A DNA stretch of 64,000 nucleotides from Membranipora membranacea. Its lineage: Eukaryota > Bryozoa > Gymnolaemata > Cheilostomatida > Membraniporidae. The translations under genes were made by a program, and so were the position numbers. The notes under the pieces are model-generated. The model searched no databases, was not told the DNA's origin, and saw only the letters and a program-made list of their open reading frames with translations. Positions 24,371 through 36,559 of the stretch are shown here, one piece after another (position 1 is the stretch's first letter; each line of letters opens with the position of its first letter). The stretch spans positions 7,130,001-7,194,000 of the forward strand of contig OU612069.1 in assembly GCA_914767715.1 (NCBI GenBank), in the 5' to 3' direction.

Positions 24371-26580
24371 TAGTTTTGTTCATTGTCTGACACGCTGGCA
24401 GGCTGGCTCATAGTCTGAAAATAATTTCATTTAATATGTAACAATTGGCTCAAATAAACAATCAATATCATAATAAATCATAATAATAAGCAATTTTGGG
24501 TAGCACAGAACAAGTTCAAACTACTATCTGTATCACAAGTCTACGCCCACATATTGCCAAATTAGGAATCCTGTTCTTACAAATTCAAACGCTCTTATCA
24601 TGCTGTTAAAAGTGGTACTTACTCTTGTCATGCAGGCTTAAATAAGCAAACGAGACAGTTTCTAACCGAGAGTTGTACAGTACATTAGTAACCATAATTT
24701 TATCACAATAATATGTTTCGTGATATTAATTCAGGAAAATATTTGTGATAACTTTAACTCCATATCTCCTGTATTTATAAAACAACCAAGTGAATCTATG
24801 ATTTCGTAATTATAATAATAACAATTACTTTGGCAAGAATTATTCTTGGATTGAAAATCTCAATTCGCCTACATAGCAACACATCCCAGGTATGAATCAG
24901 GCCAGCAGTCATCAAATCAACAGAGTTTTAGGATGATATTCACAGCCTTGGACTGTTGTTAATTAGTGCAAGAAAGGTTGGCGCTGCTCTGTATGGCAAT
25001 GTAGACCAGCTTGATAAATGTTGCTTGATCTGTCACACCCGTTTAGGAACATCAATAACTTGATTATTGGGCAAATGACTCCGTTACGTCATCACTTTCT
25101 GGTAAAAATTAAGATAATCGGAGATTTCCAATACCAATTAGTTATATTAAGCTCAAAATTACGATGCCTAGGGTGTACTATCAATGAAATATGAAATGGG
25201 CACAGCTTCTTAGATTGCTAAGATTATAAACATATCTAAATCTAACTCATTTAATATTTTGTTTATTGTGATAATCAGGGTTGCTCAGGTTAGGGCTTCC
25301 TAATCAGGATGGAGTTTTAGTTTTCAGATGTGATCCTGTCATCATTGACTATCCTGTGCAGCGCAGTGGAACACCAAATGAACTATTGGGTTAAAGAGAT
25401 AAAGCTTTTTTGGTTTGACAGAGGCGCTGTGAGGCGCCCCCCTCCCCTCCCCTCCAACGGAAACACCGCTGTATTCTTTGATGATACAACTATCAATCTC
25501 TAGCTGTCTCTGTACAAGGGAAAGGCACAGATTAGTAGGATCAATAATTTTTGAGAGCCTTCGCTTATTTTCAGTAATCATTCGGCTAATACAGTAAGTT
25601 TCTGTATACACAGCCATATTTTCTTATATTATTCGGAGTAAAGTTCTCAGTGCCAAGCATGTACTGCATACAAACTTTGGTTGAGATCAAACAACAAAGA
25701 GCTGACATGTTAGATGACAAACATAACTTTTTCACTTCACTGCACTTTGTAATGACTGGATACCACATATATTAAATGAATTGTATTGTATCGTAATAGG
25801 CCTACAGACCTTGACAGAGTTGTTAAGTATTGTTCGTGTTACTTATAATGCATTGGTGGTCACTGGAAAGAAATATCTGAGTTGTAAGAGATTGGGACAC
25901 AGACTACTTGAGCACCTATGCTGTATTAGATTTATTGCTTTTCAATTTTTTATTAAATCCCAGTGGCCGTGGTGTTCCCCTGACAACAGGGATAAATTTG
26001 ACTTCTGTTTATGGCCAAGCCAATTTATTGATTATAGCTTATTAATTATGAATTAGGAACTTCTTGTGCTTGGAAAGCTATTCAAGATCAAGACGCAAAG
26101 ACGTGGGTAGTCTCAGATTTCCTGCTCAAGTGAAAGAGTAAAACAAGTAAAACTTTGCTTGAGAGAAGGTAATAAAAACATCACAAAATTTAAGAAGTCA
26201 TTAATAACGAAACTTGCTCTCTGCTAAAACTTACTTGAATGAAAGATTTTAGAAGAAAAACTCTATATATCACAGTCATCACCTAGGCTTCTCAAAGTTA
26301 GGTACAAACCGAGAAACAGATTTGGTAGGCAGCTAGCTGCAGAACACGCAAATAAAAAAATATGTACAAATAAGAAACCAAAATGTATACACAATCATCA
26401 TAACCATGGTAGTATCACATACAGAGGTTAGGATCATACAGCAACCTACACAATTTGAATAATAGCCAGATTCTTGCCTTCAACTTATTGAATTAGGTGT
26501 GCGCACTTAGAACATTACAGTAATCACAAATAACAGCCTCAGAGCCACCCAAGAAATAAAAATCCACATGGTTAGGGATA
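24370..26580. repeat. Blocks M, L and N in series
   Basis: M (24370-25285), a short L (25285-25460) and N (25460-26580), repeating the order seen at 12990-15640. Non-coding apart from the decayed - strand frame in N. Confidence 0.6.
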
Positions 26581-26840
26581 CAACCTTATTTCAAACAATT
26601 ATTACATCATCACTTATATACATTTGAAAACTGTTCAAGGTATAAATTACGGTACCGCTTGATGATGAAATTGATATGCCTTTGCCTTGTGACAGTTTTA
26701 AGTCAAATTAGATTTATGATGTTTAAGCATTTTTTATCCCTCTTAGGACTATTTTAAATATATTCATTGGAGCAATAAGGAAATGGAGCACAATATTCAA
26801 TCTTTGGACTAATTTACCCTGTGTAATAATTTTCACAGTT
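26580..26840 (-). repeat. Block K copy without LRR exon
   Basis: Matches 47680-47890 and 56220-56395 (cttatatacatttgaaaactgtt, cggtaccgcttgatgatg, ggactattttaaatatattcattggagcaa). It is followed by the M/A junction rather than an LRR exon. Confidence 0.5.
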
Positions 26841-26899
26841 GTTACCACCTTATCAGTTTTTTTGTTTGTCAGACATGTTGGCAGACAGGCTTATGAATA

Positions 26900-28477
26900 C
26901 AATAGTAAATACAAATTTTTTGCAGCACTGATCAAGTTCACACCACTATCTGTTTCACAAGTCTACACCAACATATCGCATAATTAGGAATTGTCTTCTT
27001 ACAAATTCAATTGCTCCAATTGTGCTGTAAAAAATGGAATTTAGTCTTGTAATGCAGGCTTAAATCGGCAAAGAGACATCATCTAACCGGCACCCCTATG
27101 ATTGCTCAAAATACTCTAATAACCATATCACAATGATATTTTTTTCTATATTAAAATACTTTTGTTGACTTTCATCCCACATCTCCCACCTGAAGATTCC
27201 GTATTATTCTTATGAAAAGAAGTAATTACATCCATAGTTAGGTAATTATAATAATAACAATTACTTTATGGAAAAATATTCCGAAATTTAAAATCTCAAT
27301 AACCCTACTTGATTGTTCGGCAAATCACGTCATTAGATCATCCCCTACTGGTAAAGATACCTACACTTTTTTGCAGAAGATTTGTATGTGCGAGATGAGT
27401 GATAACAGAGTATCTAGCAGCATGAATTTTTGTCCCTCAACTAAATGATTATAAATTATCACGGATAAGTTTAGAAGTAAATATTACTAATTTGTGTATT
27501 GTGACACTCTAAAGCTGTGACCAATTTTCTGAGCAAGATATAGGCTGTATATTTTAGGGTAAATATTAGATTATTGCACCTTACTTGAAATATGATAACA
27601 AATTTTCATTAATTTGTTTAACATAATCAATTGCACCCATGGACTTAATTATAAACCTAGACAGGACACTACATACAGCTGAAGTGAGGTACTCAATTGT
27701 GGGCAACGCAACGTCATTGGATTGTGTAGTAGGCAATGATATTATCATTGATTTACTGTCAACAATTCAAATTTTATGTTCATAACTCAATCAAATTTGT
27801 TCGGATCTCGAGTTTCAAAATTGCTTTACAAACAGCAGCATCTTGTTATCAACTTGATGTTATTTCTGCTTCTCAGTGACTTATATGGTTTCCTCTTTAT
27901 CACCCCTCCTTCTTTAAATTTGATGCAGAAACCATCACAAAAATGAATGAAAGTTATTGTCCAGGCTTGGTGGTTTAATTACTATGTAATCCACGAATTG
28001 AATGCATCAAATCATGAATTTCATAAAATGTGATGAAATGTTGGCAAAAAATTATCTTTTATCAACCAGATGACTCAATTAAAATGCACTTCTACAAATG
28101 CTAGAAGCGTCAACTTTTTTGTGTGACCTCGTTGTGACGTTGCCAACAGATGAATCATAAGGTCACTCTATCCTATTTTCCCTTCATTTAATGCAGCATT
28201 TCTTAAAATTTATTCTTAGTTTTCTCATATAAACTTTGGATTCAAGCTGACAGGCTACATTTATCCTCTATTGAAAAGAATAGGCACAGCATATAAAGGA
28301 TTCCTTGTTTACCAAAAGTTGAAGCAATGAAAAGCATTTAATTGTATGGAGGCCTCACACTAAGCACAATACAATGATACAATATTAATATCAGACTGAA
28401 GATTTGATGTGAACCTGTAGTCTTGTCGTCTAACATGGCATCACTTAAAATAATATCAGATTATGAGTGTTGAATGT
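26900..28477. repeat. Block A, copy 2, first part
   Basis: Matches 18340-20416 minus the MITE. It breaks at tatgagtgttgaatg, where block K and the LRR exon 2 segment begin. Confidence 0.62.
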
Positions 28478-28800
28478 ATTCAATCTTTGGTTTTATTTGC
28501 CCTCCCTGCACGACTGCAGCTAACGTTCCATTCAAAAACTCACAAAGTCTCCCAAAGTTTGTTCTTGATGGGTTAGGTTTCGTTCAATCTCATCGAAATT
28601 GGATTTAAAATTCATACATTGATCTCATTTTTCTCAATTTGCATTAGATTTTAGTTTGTCAGACTGCTTGAAGGACATGCCCTGAAAAATGAGTTCGAGA
28701 AAATGAAATCAATATCGAATAATATCAATATCAATATAATATCAAATCATCTGTCTTTGATGCATTGAGTAACACGTTAATACAAATAGACCAGTCAGAA
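28478..28800 (-). pseudogene. LINE RT fragment upstream of LRR exon 2 (block K)
   Basis: Similar to 12650-12960 and 60000-60390: cagactgcttgaaggacatgccctg and atcaatatcgaa are shared. The - strand reads KQSDKLK, MNFKS and IKPKIEY fragments, interrupted by stops and shifts. It starts abruptly at 28478, where block A is broken. Confidence 0.55.
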
Positions 28801-29156
28801 GCAAAGGCTAGTCAATTTTCCATATTTTTTTATGGATGGAGTGAAATGTCACTATCAATTGATAAATTGAATCAAATAACTTGCATCACTATAAATACTT
28901 ATTCATATCTGAAACGTCGGATTGCAATTCAATTGATTTATGGTCACTATTATCTCCTCCGATACTTGCATTAAAAGGAAGCCCAAATCTATTCAGACAG
29001 CAAAATCTAAATATGATAGGTGCAATTCTTCCTGGGTAATTGATCAGTCTAAAACTTTCTCTCATGAATCGAATTTGTTGCTCAATTGTGTTTGCTCCAT
29101 CAACTGACAAGCAGTATTGCATGGCATTTTAACATTCTGTTATTTATCCACCACAG

Positions 29157-29297
29157 CATCTGCAAACTGCCAAGACTGGAGTTGTTGAAGGTTGGATACA
29201 ATGACGGCCTAAAGAGATTACCTGCAGGATTGGGGGAAATTCCATCATTGAAGAGTATATATGCGATTGAATGTAGCTTGACCAGCCTTCCAGACAG
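29157..29297 (+). CDS. LRR-encoding internal exon 2 (two leucine-rich repeats)
   Basis: A 141-bp exon with acceptor tttatccaccacag and donor cag|gtgagt, and the same phase as the exon at 1083. It encodes ICKLPRLELLKV... ...LKRLPAGLGEIPSLKSI... CSLTSLPD, that is two LRRs, the second ending in the C-x-L-T-S-L-P motif shared by all copies. No stop or frameshift is seen and both splice sites are good, so this copy may be functional. It sits between two copies of a - strand LINE reverse-transcriptase fragment (about 28478-28800 and 29390-29610). Sequence from about 28900 to 29340 is similar to that around the 60736 exon, so exon and intron were duplicated together. Function beyond protein binding cannot be stated. 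Confidence 0.75.
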
Positions 29298-29389
29298 GTG
29301 AGTCAGATGCTCGCAACAGTAGTATATCAGACTTTTTTTACAATTAGTTTGTTCCTTCTGAGTATGGTGATTTCTCTTTATGTTTGCTA

Positions 29390-29615
29390 TGACTGGGTTA
29401 GGATTTGTTTATTCTAATTGACATTGGATTTGAAACCGTATTGTTAAGTAAAATTAATCCTAAATAATTAAGTTTATCAGAATGTTTGAGGACAACATGC
29501 CCTAAAAAATTAGTTAGAGAAAATCAACTCAAAATCCAAATATAGGCTGTCATAACATCTATCTTTGATGCATTGAGTATCAACGCATGAAAATTATACT
29601 AGTCAGAAGCTAACT
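29390..29615 (-). pseudogene. LINE RT fragment downstream of LRR exon 2 (block K)
   Basis: Contains gactgggttaggatttgtttattctaattgacattgg, the aacatgccctaaaaaattag segment and ttgatgcattgag, matching 46735-46970 and 60170-60370. The - strand carries the same decayed RT reading. Confidence 0.5.
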
Positions 29616-29727
29616 CAGTGACATATATGGATTTTGTAGTTCAATAGCTGCAGGAATTATCATCTACTTGTTTTTATAAATATTTAAACCAGAGTTATTA
29701 CCCCACAAATTTTACATACATATAGAT

Positions 29728-30345
29728 TTATTCATTATTTTACCTAAGTCAGTTCAGTACACATGAAGGGGGTTAATTTGATCACAGTACACTCTTAACT
29801 TTTTGAATACCTATGAGGTAACTTGTCAAGTCTTATGGGCTTGCCTCTTCTAAATTCAGGCCACCAGGTTTCAGCATCTTGCCCAGATCATAACCTTACA
29901 GCAAATATACACATCAAGCAACATTATTAGCACTGATAATAGAAACTAGATCTCGCAAATCCCTGTCACAGAGGAGCAAATTCAAGCAGCATCCAAGCAT
30001 TGTATCTCAACCAGCTTACTTCGCTCAGGGGCACACACGGCAATTTCACTGCGTTGTGTTGTAATATTTCAAAACTTCTAGACCCTAGTGTTTTGTCAGA
30101 TCAGGGAAACACATTTCTTCTCAGCTATTAACACTTAAATACAATTTTTTTACGTGTTTTGTATACCGCGTATTGCCAGTTTTAAAATAGGCCCAATGTG
30201 ATAGATTAACCACAACCATAAACCCTGATTGTTGATTTCACCTGGATTTGTTATTGTTATTGAGACATCATCTTGTGAGAAGTACTCTGAGTTTGTTCGC
30301 CTAAACAAGTATAGGTGTCTCCTGTCTTCTTAGAATAATTTCCCT
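29728..30345. repeat. Block A, copy 2, second part
   Basis: Resumes at tttattcattattttacctaagtcag, matching 20577-21190. About 160 bases of A are missing between the parts and about 1250 bases including LRR exon 2 lie there instead. Confidence 0.6.
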
Positions 30346-30589
30346 TGCAGAATCAAAATAAAATTTAATTGTTACTTTTCGGATGTTATTAAAGTTACAA
30401 TTGACAAAAATTCACTGCTGCTGCATGAAATTTTAGCCATTACTTTTGCTTAGTATTAGTTCAGTTTAGCAACATTTTTTGCCCATTGCACTTCTATTTC
30501 AAAATCACGATGTTTCCACATCTCGGTGTGGAATGGATTTCAGGGCCAAATTGGATACATGAAATTAGCATTTACATTTAATTCTAGTA

Positions 30590-30960
30590 TAGGGTGTACA
30601 TCAGTTGATACAAACTAGAATATCCAATGTCGTTTGTTTCTATTCTGCTAAATTTCTTGTGGATTTTGTTTAGCAGAACAAAATACTTACTATATGTATA
30701 TCAAATTTGCGGGGTAAAAACTCTGGTTTAAATATTTATACAAATAAGGAGATGATGATTCCTACAGCTATTGGACTACAAAATCCATATAAATCACTGA
30801 GTTCCAAATCGTAAATGAGATAAGCTGCTTAATCTATTGTGATTTTCAAACTCAAAATCCGATCAAAATTGATTGAGTTATGAACAAAAAACCTGGATTG
30901 TGGACAGGAAATCAATGATAGCATCATTGCTGATACACCTTCTCTGCTGGATTAAGGTAA
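30590..30960. repeat. Inverted block A segment, copy 1
   Basis: Its reverse complement matches part of block A (gattgagttatgaac, gattgtggacag, atcaatgat.....catcattgct). Near-identical to 56395-56730. Contains a 10-base hairpin ttctgctaaa / tttagcagaa (30634-30673). Confidence 0.55.
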
Positions 30961-31342
30961 AACATAGTCCTGTGAGCAAAAAAAAGTTGGAGTTCTCCAC
31001 CCAATCTTAGTGTGTGGACAACTCCTTTTGTTATTATATGTAAGCCACGCCTACATAAAGAAGTTGTCCAATGACAGTGCAGCACTGATGTTAATTTTAT
31101 TTTTGTATCAGATGTCGTCAGTATAGTTAGTTGGCACTGGTAGTATTTGAATGTTTAGTAGAACATGCTCTAGCTAGTACAAGTCACTAGTACTAGCAAT
31201 TTTTCACACTCACATGAGAGAGCTGCAACTATGGATGGATGTTGGAGTCAGTCAGCACTAAGGTAATAAAAAATGATTTTATTCATACGTATTACTATTT
31301 GCTGTGTGTATGGACAGAGATGAGAGAGAGAGTGTGTGCCGT

Positions 31343-31390
31343 GTGTTGCCTCTCTCTCACTCAGAGTCAGAGACTAGAGAGAGGCAACAC
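31343..31390. repeat. Perfect 15-bp inverted repeat (hairpin)
   Basis: gtgttgcctctctct (31343-31357) and agagagaggcaacac (31376-31390) are exact reverse complements around an 18-base loop. Just upstream of a (TG)n microsatellite. Confidence 0.7.
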
Positions 31391-31436
31391 TCACCAAACA
31401 TTAATTAGACAGAGACTAGAGCGTTTTTGTTAGATA

Positions 31437-31462
31437 TGTGTGTGTGTGTGTGTGTGCGGGAG
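31437..31462. repeat. (TG)n microsatellite
   Basis: tgtgtgtgtgtgtgtgtg, slightly interrupted. Confidence 0.8.
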
Positions 31463-31758
31463 TGTGTGTCGGCCTTTATTACATCCAGTATCCATAGGCA
31501 TATGCCTGCTGAAATTGGCATTATTATTATCATTTTCGTAATGAGCCCTTCCAGTTTGACGATATGCCTATCAATAAATAAGGCCCACTGCAGCTTTGCA
31601 TATTAAGTCTCGTAGTTGGGCCACTAGCTAGTTGACTTGCACAACAATCTGCAGGTGATCCGTGAGATTGCGACAAAGAAGGTAGTGTAATGACTGCTCT
31701 AGCCCCAAACCACATTTAAAAAAAGGCCTATTTGTGGTATGTTGAGTCAGATCAGTTC

Positions 31759-31780
31759 AACCAAGGAGTTCTCCTTGGTT
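31759..31780. repeat. Short perfect hairpin
   Basis: aaccaaggag, a two-base loop, ctccttggtt. Confidence 0.6.
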
Positions 31781-32684
31781 CAACTTATTACAGAATAACA
31801 GTGATCATGACAGCATAATTTTGTGATTGAAGCAAACCCCAACAGGCCTAGCTAGCCAATCCTGACACCTACTAAGCTTCATTCCATAATCCATTACATT
31901 CAATGCATTCAATTTTGGGGCTGTTAAATTGACATAATTATGAATTGGGGCAACACAATGCAATTATAATCATCAGTATACAGTCAATTGGTAGGATGAA
32001 AAGGAATACTCAATTCAGTTTATAATTACATAGTTACATAACTGGGACCCAAAAAACAGCGTGCTACGCATGTTTGCTAAGAGTCAACCAACTAATGCTG
32101 TGAATGTATTGGCGTAGATACAATAGGCCTAATTGAGCAAAGTTAGTTTTGAAGTACTTCAGCAGCTTATCTTGACTTTGGCATAGCTTGTCAATACAGG
32201 CTAAGGTTGGCCTCAATCCACTCTCTCCTCCATCATTGTCATCACATTTGCCGAATTTTTTGGGTTGTTGCTGGCAAAGAGGCGTAGTGGTAATTTCTAG
32301 GTCCTTTTAATGTTTCTTGGTTACTAAGGCTACAGTGAATAGAGTGATTTACAATCCAGGTAAAATTGCATGACGCATACTATTCCGTAAATAAAATTTA
32401 GCAGTCCTAAAATTTGGTCTGTTCATCACATAACATTTGCTTCCGTCAGGAGGTTGGGATTAGACCTCGAACTAAACATCTTGCTCGAGTCAGAGTTAGT
32501 TTACTAGCCCTGTCTATGGAGTTTGTGCGATATATGTAATAGTATTATTCATAGTTACTCTAGTGTTCAGAAGTAGGCTTGTTGTTAGTGTGGATCTAAC
32601 TAAAACAAGCACATTAGGTCGATCTTAATGTAGTCCCAGATTAACTCCATACCATGTCTACACTGTGTGTGATTCAGGATCAGA

Positions 32685-32745
32685 AGTAGCCCAGTTGATA
32701 AAGCACCGGTCTCACAATCGCAAAGGATCAGACTCTTGAACACTA
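32685..32745 (+). other. tRNA-like sequence (possible SINE head)
   Basis: An A-box match TAGCCCAGTTG (32687-32697) followed by gataaagcaccggtctcac and a degenerate B box (ggatcagactc, 32725-32735). The cloverleaf is not convincing. Confidence 0.35.
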
Positions 32746-33569
32746 AGCCCAGCTGACCGAAAATCTAATTACATGCTTTCCACAACCAGTCGCATTAGCA
32801 ACAATTCTGTTCTGTGCTAGTGACCCAAAACAGAAAATTTTTATTATCTATTACCAAGTATCCTGATATTATCTGGCGTTACCTCAGGTAGATATGGGAA
32901 AACTCGTAATGAATGATCTCCCCACATTGAATAGCAGACCCTTCACCATTGAAGTGCTCAGTATTTATTGAAAAATGTTGAGGATAGCTAAATTCTGGCT
33001 TAAGTTGGCTTAATAGGTCTAGTAACATCATTAAACACAAACCCCAGAATTGTATTCACATGCTATTTGCACCACAGAGTTTCCATCATAGTTCATTTCA
33101 CTTTTTTTTTTATAGTCTTAATGTTCTTGTTTATAGATATTAACTCAAGTCAAAGAACTGTGCCGTTAATAGGGATACCCACCTAACGAGACCATAGCTA
33201 TGAAAGGTGAAGCATCTGTTGAGGCTCGACTTTCACTCCAGCATGTTATAGCTATGTGATATGCTAGGTCACTCTTAGGAATTACGGTTGGTGCGTTACC
33301 TCCCATCACTTACATGACTTCAAACATTTCCATCACTCACAACATAATATATTTATATTTCAACCATTGTTGCCTATCTTTTTATATAGAATAGAGGATT
33401 GTCAGATATCAGTTTTGATCATTGTTATAATGATCTAGGCCTACTGATAAATTGTCAGTGCCAACTCTCAATTCTTCATCCAATAACTTTGTTGACCATT
33501 GATAAGCTCTAGGTTCCACAAAAGTCTCTACCTGCTTTGAATTGTCTTCTCAAATTTCTATGGTTAATG

Positions 33570-33790
33570 TTTTTCAGATGATTTAGATTTAGATGAGTCC
33601 CCAGAAACAAGGATTGACTTAGAAGCTGTCTTGACTCTACTCTACCCACTTGGATAGTCTGCAAGCTTTCCAATATCAGGTAAGGTATCTACCAGATAAA
33701 CATTACTTTATTCTATTCTCCCGGTCATTCAGTTATTGATTCCCAATTTCAGTATTGATTTATACGTCTGTGTATTATACAACTTGTTCA
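33570..33790 (+). repeat. Tandem duplicate unit, copy 1 (exon-like)
   Basis: Sequence from the acceptor-like tttttcag through DDLDLDESPETRIDLEAVLT and a TAG, to caggtaaggtatctac and ttgatttatac. It is similar to 34705-34910 (shared gctgtcttgac, actctaccc/accctaccc, gatagtct, ggtaag and ctgataaac/cagataaac). These may be two decayed terminal exons. Confidence 0.4.
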
Positions 33791-34704
33791 TTTCCTGGTG
33801 TCACAAAAGCTGCAGCAAGTGAAGGTCAACCTGCAAATTACAGCGCCTTAAAAAAAAGTTTCATCTCTCTGCTAAATTTGCGTAGGAGTTTCCTTCCCAT
33901 GAAAAAGTTAAGGCTAGACAACTTTGTAATGGGATGAATTCATCGCTAACTATCAATTGTCTACTCTCAAAACAGAGAAGGAAAACTCTTTGCAAATCCA
34001 CTTTCACCAAAGTCAAAATTTAATTGGCTCTCCCTGGTGTCATGCGCCCTGAGGTTAGGGTCCTACAATACTCCAAGATTAGTCCGTTGTCTCTATTATT
34101 CCAACCACACTTTTTTAAGTCATTCAGCCTCATAACACTTAGATTTAATTTGTTCGATGTTTGATGAAGTTGTGTTGTTCTTTGCAGGAAAAGATTTTTA
34201 TTTACAAGCACGTGAATGATACCATCTCACAGATCCTATCATTGAATGAGTTGTAAGTAGATCACTTAACCGGTTTTAAGCTCCTTCCAAATCATATCAC
34301 ATGAGGCTCTGAGTAGCAAATGTAGTATACATTCTTCAAGACTGAATGATGCAGAGAGCAGCGGTTGTTACCTTAATTTGTTGTAAACTATATATATATC
34401 TCATCCCTTCAAATCTTGTCTTTTTTCTACAGAAGCGTTGGGTGGGCATATGCAAAAAAAATGAAATCGCCAGCATCAAAAAAAATGAGATCTGTTTGTA
34501 TGTGACAAATTCTATAACATCATTTAATACAAAATCTAATTTTACATTACAGAATTTGACACATACAAATTTGAAGTACGACGTAATTCTACCAAGGAGT
34601 AATTGGGGGCTGGTACTCATTGTTGATTTGTTCCTTTGATTAGCAAGTATTCGCAAAATGTCATTGCATTCTTCTAGTTATCTGCATAAATGTATCAGCT
34701 TGAT

Positions 34705-34910
34705 TATTACTTTTCAGAAGATCTAGTAGGGTTGCCGGTAGCAAGAGATGAATTATGAGCTGTCTTGACCCTACCCTTCATTTAACTAGCCTTCTCGGAT
34801 AGTCTTCTAACATAAGGTAAGACATCGATCTGATAAACATTTTGGCGTTATATATTCGCCCAGTCCCTCAGGCATCACTTACAAATTTCCGTATTGGCCC
34901 AATTAGCTGA
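34705..34910 (+). repeat. Tandem duplicate unit, copy 2 (exon-like)
   Basis: Second copy, about 1.1 kb after the first. It has the same acceptor-like ttttcag, reads EDLVGLPVARDEL and then TGA, followed by gctgtcttgaccctaccc and ggtaagacatcgatctgataaac. No database identity is claimed. Confidence 0.4.
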
Positions 34911-35079
34911 GAATATATATCTCATCATACGATGTCCTTGGCCTTGTCTAATAGCAGTGGAAGGAGTTTTAGCTGCAATCTTAAGACATCTTCATTTTAA
35001 ATTTGATGAGGTGTAGGTGTAGTCAGGTGTTGTGTAACTATTCCCTGTCAATATCCAATCAAAGATAAATAGGACTCAC

Positions 35080-35288
35080 TGATAATTTTTTTGTGTCAAA
35101 TGTAAACCCTTCAGGTTTACCCTCAAACTCCTTAGCACGTTCTCTAATGCCTCCGAGGAAAGAACAGTTCTGGTAAATTCAATATGTATTTTTTTTAGCT
35201 TGAACTCAGGATGGCTTTTAACACACTCCTTGCACTTGAGTACTACATGGCGAAATTTATCAGTTCGATGAAGCTGGTTTTCAGGACT
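35080..35288 (-). CDS. Candidate LRR-like exon
   Basis: 209-bp open segment on the - strand between an acceptor (cattttcaacag) and a strong donor (atca|gtgagtcc). It reads SPENQLHRTDKFRHVVLKCK, then KKIHIEFTRT...SSEALENVLRSLRVNLKGLHLTQKN. The balanced composition and the L-x-L-x-x-x...L-x-x-L-x-x-L-x-L pattern at the end resemble a ribonuclease-inhibitor-type LRR as found in NLR receptors, but the match is weak. It is in the part of the window largely free of recurring blocks. The frame also extends upstream to 35306. Confidence 0.35.
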
Positions 35289-35595
35289 CTGTTGAAAATG
35301 CCTCATGGAAGTCTTTCATAGAAGAAGCAGTGTAGTTTTCAAAATATTTCCTGTAGCAAGGAGGAAGAAAATCTCTGTTTACAGTAGGTACTAAACATGT
35401 AAAATTCTATGTATCATAAGGTTCATAATGAAAATTGAATCACAGAGTGACAATATGCAGAGGGGATACTTCAGTGATAGTCGTCATAGTCTCTTTAGTT
35501 TTTGATTGGGGGGGGGGGATTCGTCAAGCTAGCTACATTCAAGATTTACTAATCATGCAAATTACAATGGCAATTTGTCATGCATACATACCTAC

Positions 35596-35729
35596 CTATG
35601 ATAGACCAAGTTATGTCCATTTGCCTGCATTCGAAGTTCCTCCCCATCCACTGGTCACGCTGCAGCGTGACCAGCGGAAAGCAGCAACTGGAATACAAGC
35701 AATTGGATTAAACTTGATCTAACCTATGG
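35596..35729. mobile_element. Palindromic fold-back element, copy 1
   Basis: A near-symmetrical sequence centred at 35662/35663. The central 24 bases (35651-35674, ctggtcacgctgcagcgtgaccag) are a perfect palindrome. The arms extend with mismatches about 67 bases each way (cctatgatagaccaag... against ...cttgatctaacctatgg). The same structure recurs at 38413-38530. No coding capacity; it looks like a fold-back MITE. Confidence 0.7.
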
Positions 35730-36476
35730 CGGGCATAATATTGTTGACATTAATCATGACAACTCACTGGTTTGCAACTTTTTTGTAATGTCCACATTTC
35801 AACCTATACGCATACCATATAATTGTCATTTTGACTCGGTGAATAGGCTGAGTTATTTGGGGTGACAAAATAAGTCATTTCATAAATATTTATGTGTGAG
35901 CTGAGTCAGTACACGGACATTTCCTGAATTTGTTGCCCGAAGTCTATCAACTGTCAAAACATAAATATCTATGTGAGATAACCTATTTCAAGAACCCATA
36001 TAACTCAGTGCCTATGTATCCTAGCCCAAAATACCAACAATATGGTATAGTTTGAAGGTTGGACATTTTACAAATGCTGGAAACCAGTTTTTAGGATATG
36101 TATCAAACAAGTTATGGCTCATCATAGGTAGGTATGCCTGCAAGAAAAAGGCCACTGTAACATATAGAGATGACAAGCTGTACACAACTTTCCTCTAGCC
36201 AATCCAATATCCACAGACACTATAACTATCAGTAATTTCCCCTGTGTCTGTATATCCCTGCTATCACTACTGCAACCAGGCCTAGTGAAGAAGGTCTGAA
36301 ATATCCCGGCAATAACACAACCTAGTTGGCTGTATGCTATGTATGTATTAAAAAAGGGCTTGTATGAGAATATCCCACAATGCAATTTATTGGGAATTCC
36401 TCATAAACATAGAAATTTCTCGCTTTTTTTTCCCATTTTCAAATGTTATGGTGATGGGTCTTTCATATATCTTTAG

Positions 36477-36559
36477 GCTGAGGACATGAGGCTCGGAAGA
36501 ACTTCTGGCGCAGCTGCAATCACTAAAGATTTCCGATACACTCGGCATTGCATATAAGG
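36477..36559 (+). other. Weak exon candidate
   Basis: An 83-bp segment between catatatctttag and aagg|gtatgt. One frame reads GSEELLAQLQSLKISDTLGI after a stop; another is open as EDMRLGRTSGAAAITKDFRY until TAA. Splice-like ends and coding-like composition are the only support. Confidence 0.2.

Larger units (their letters stand above)
30961..33569. other. Single-copy stretch, no gene seen
   Basis: Free of the recurring blocks. Holds hairpins (30990-31024, 31343-31390, 31759-31780), a (TG)n run and one tRNA-like sequence. No convincing exon. Confidence 0.5.

Noticed and set aside
34336-34656. Overlapping frames on both strands
   Set aside because: Low-complexity AT-rich sequence gives open frames on both strands; neither has recognisable features.
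36122-36385. - strand 87-codon frame
   Set aside because: No domain, no splice support, and the sequence is not repeated elsewhere.
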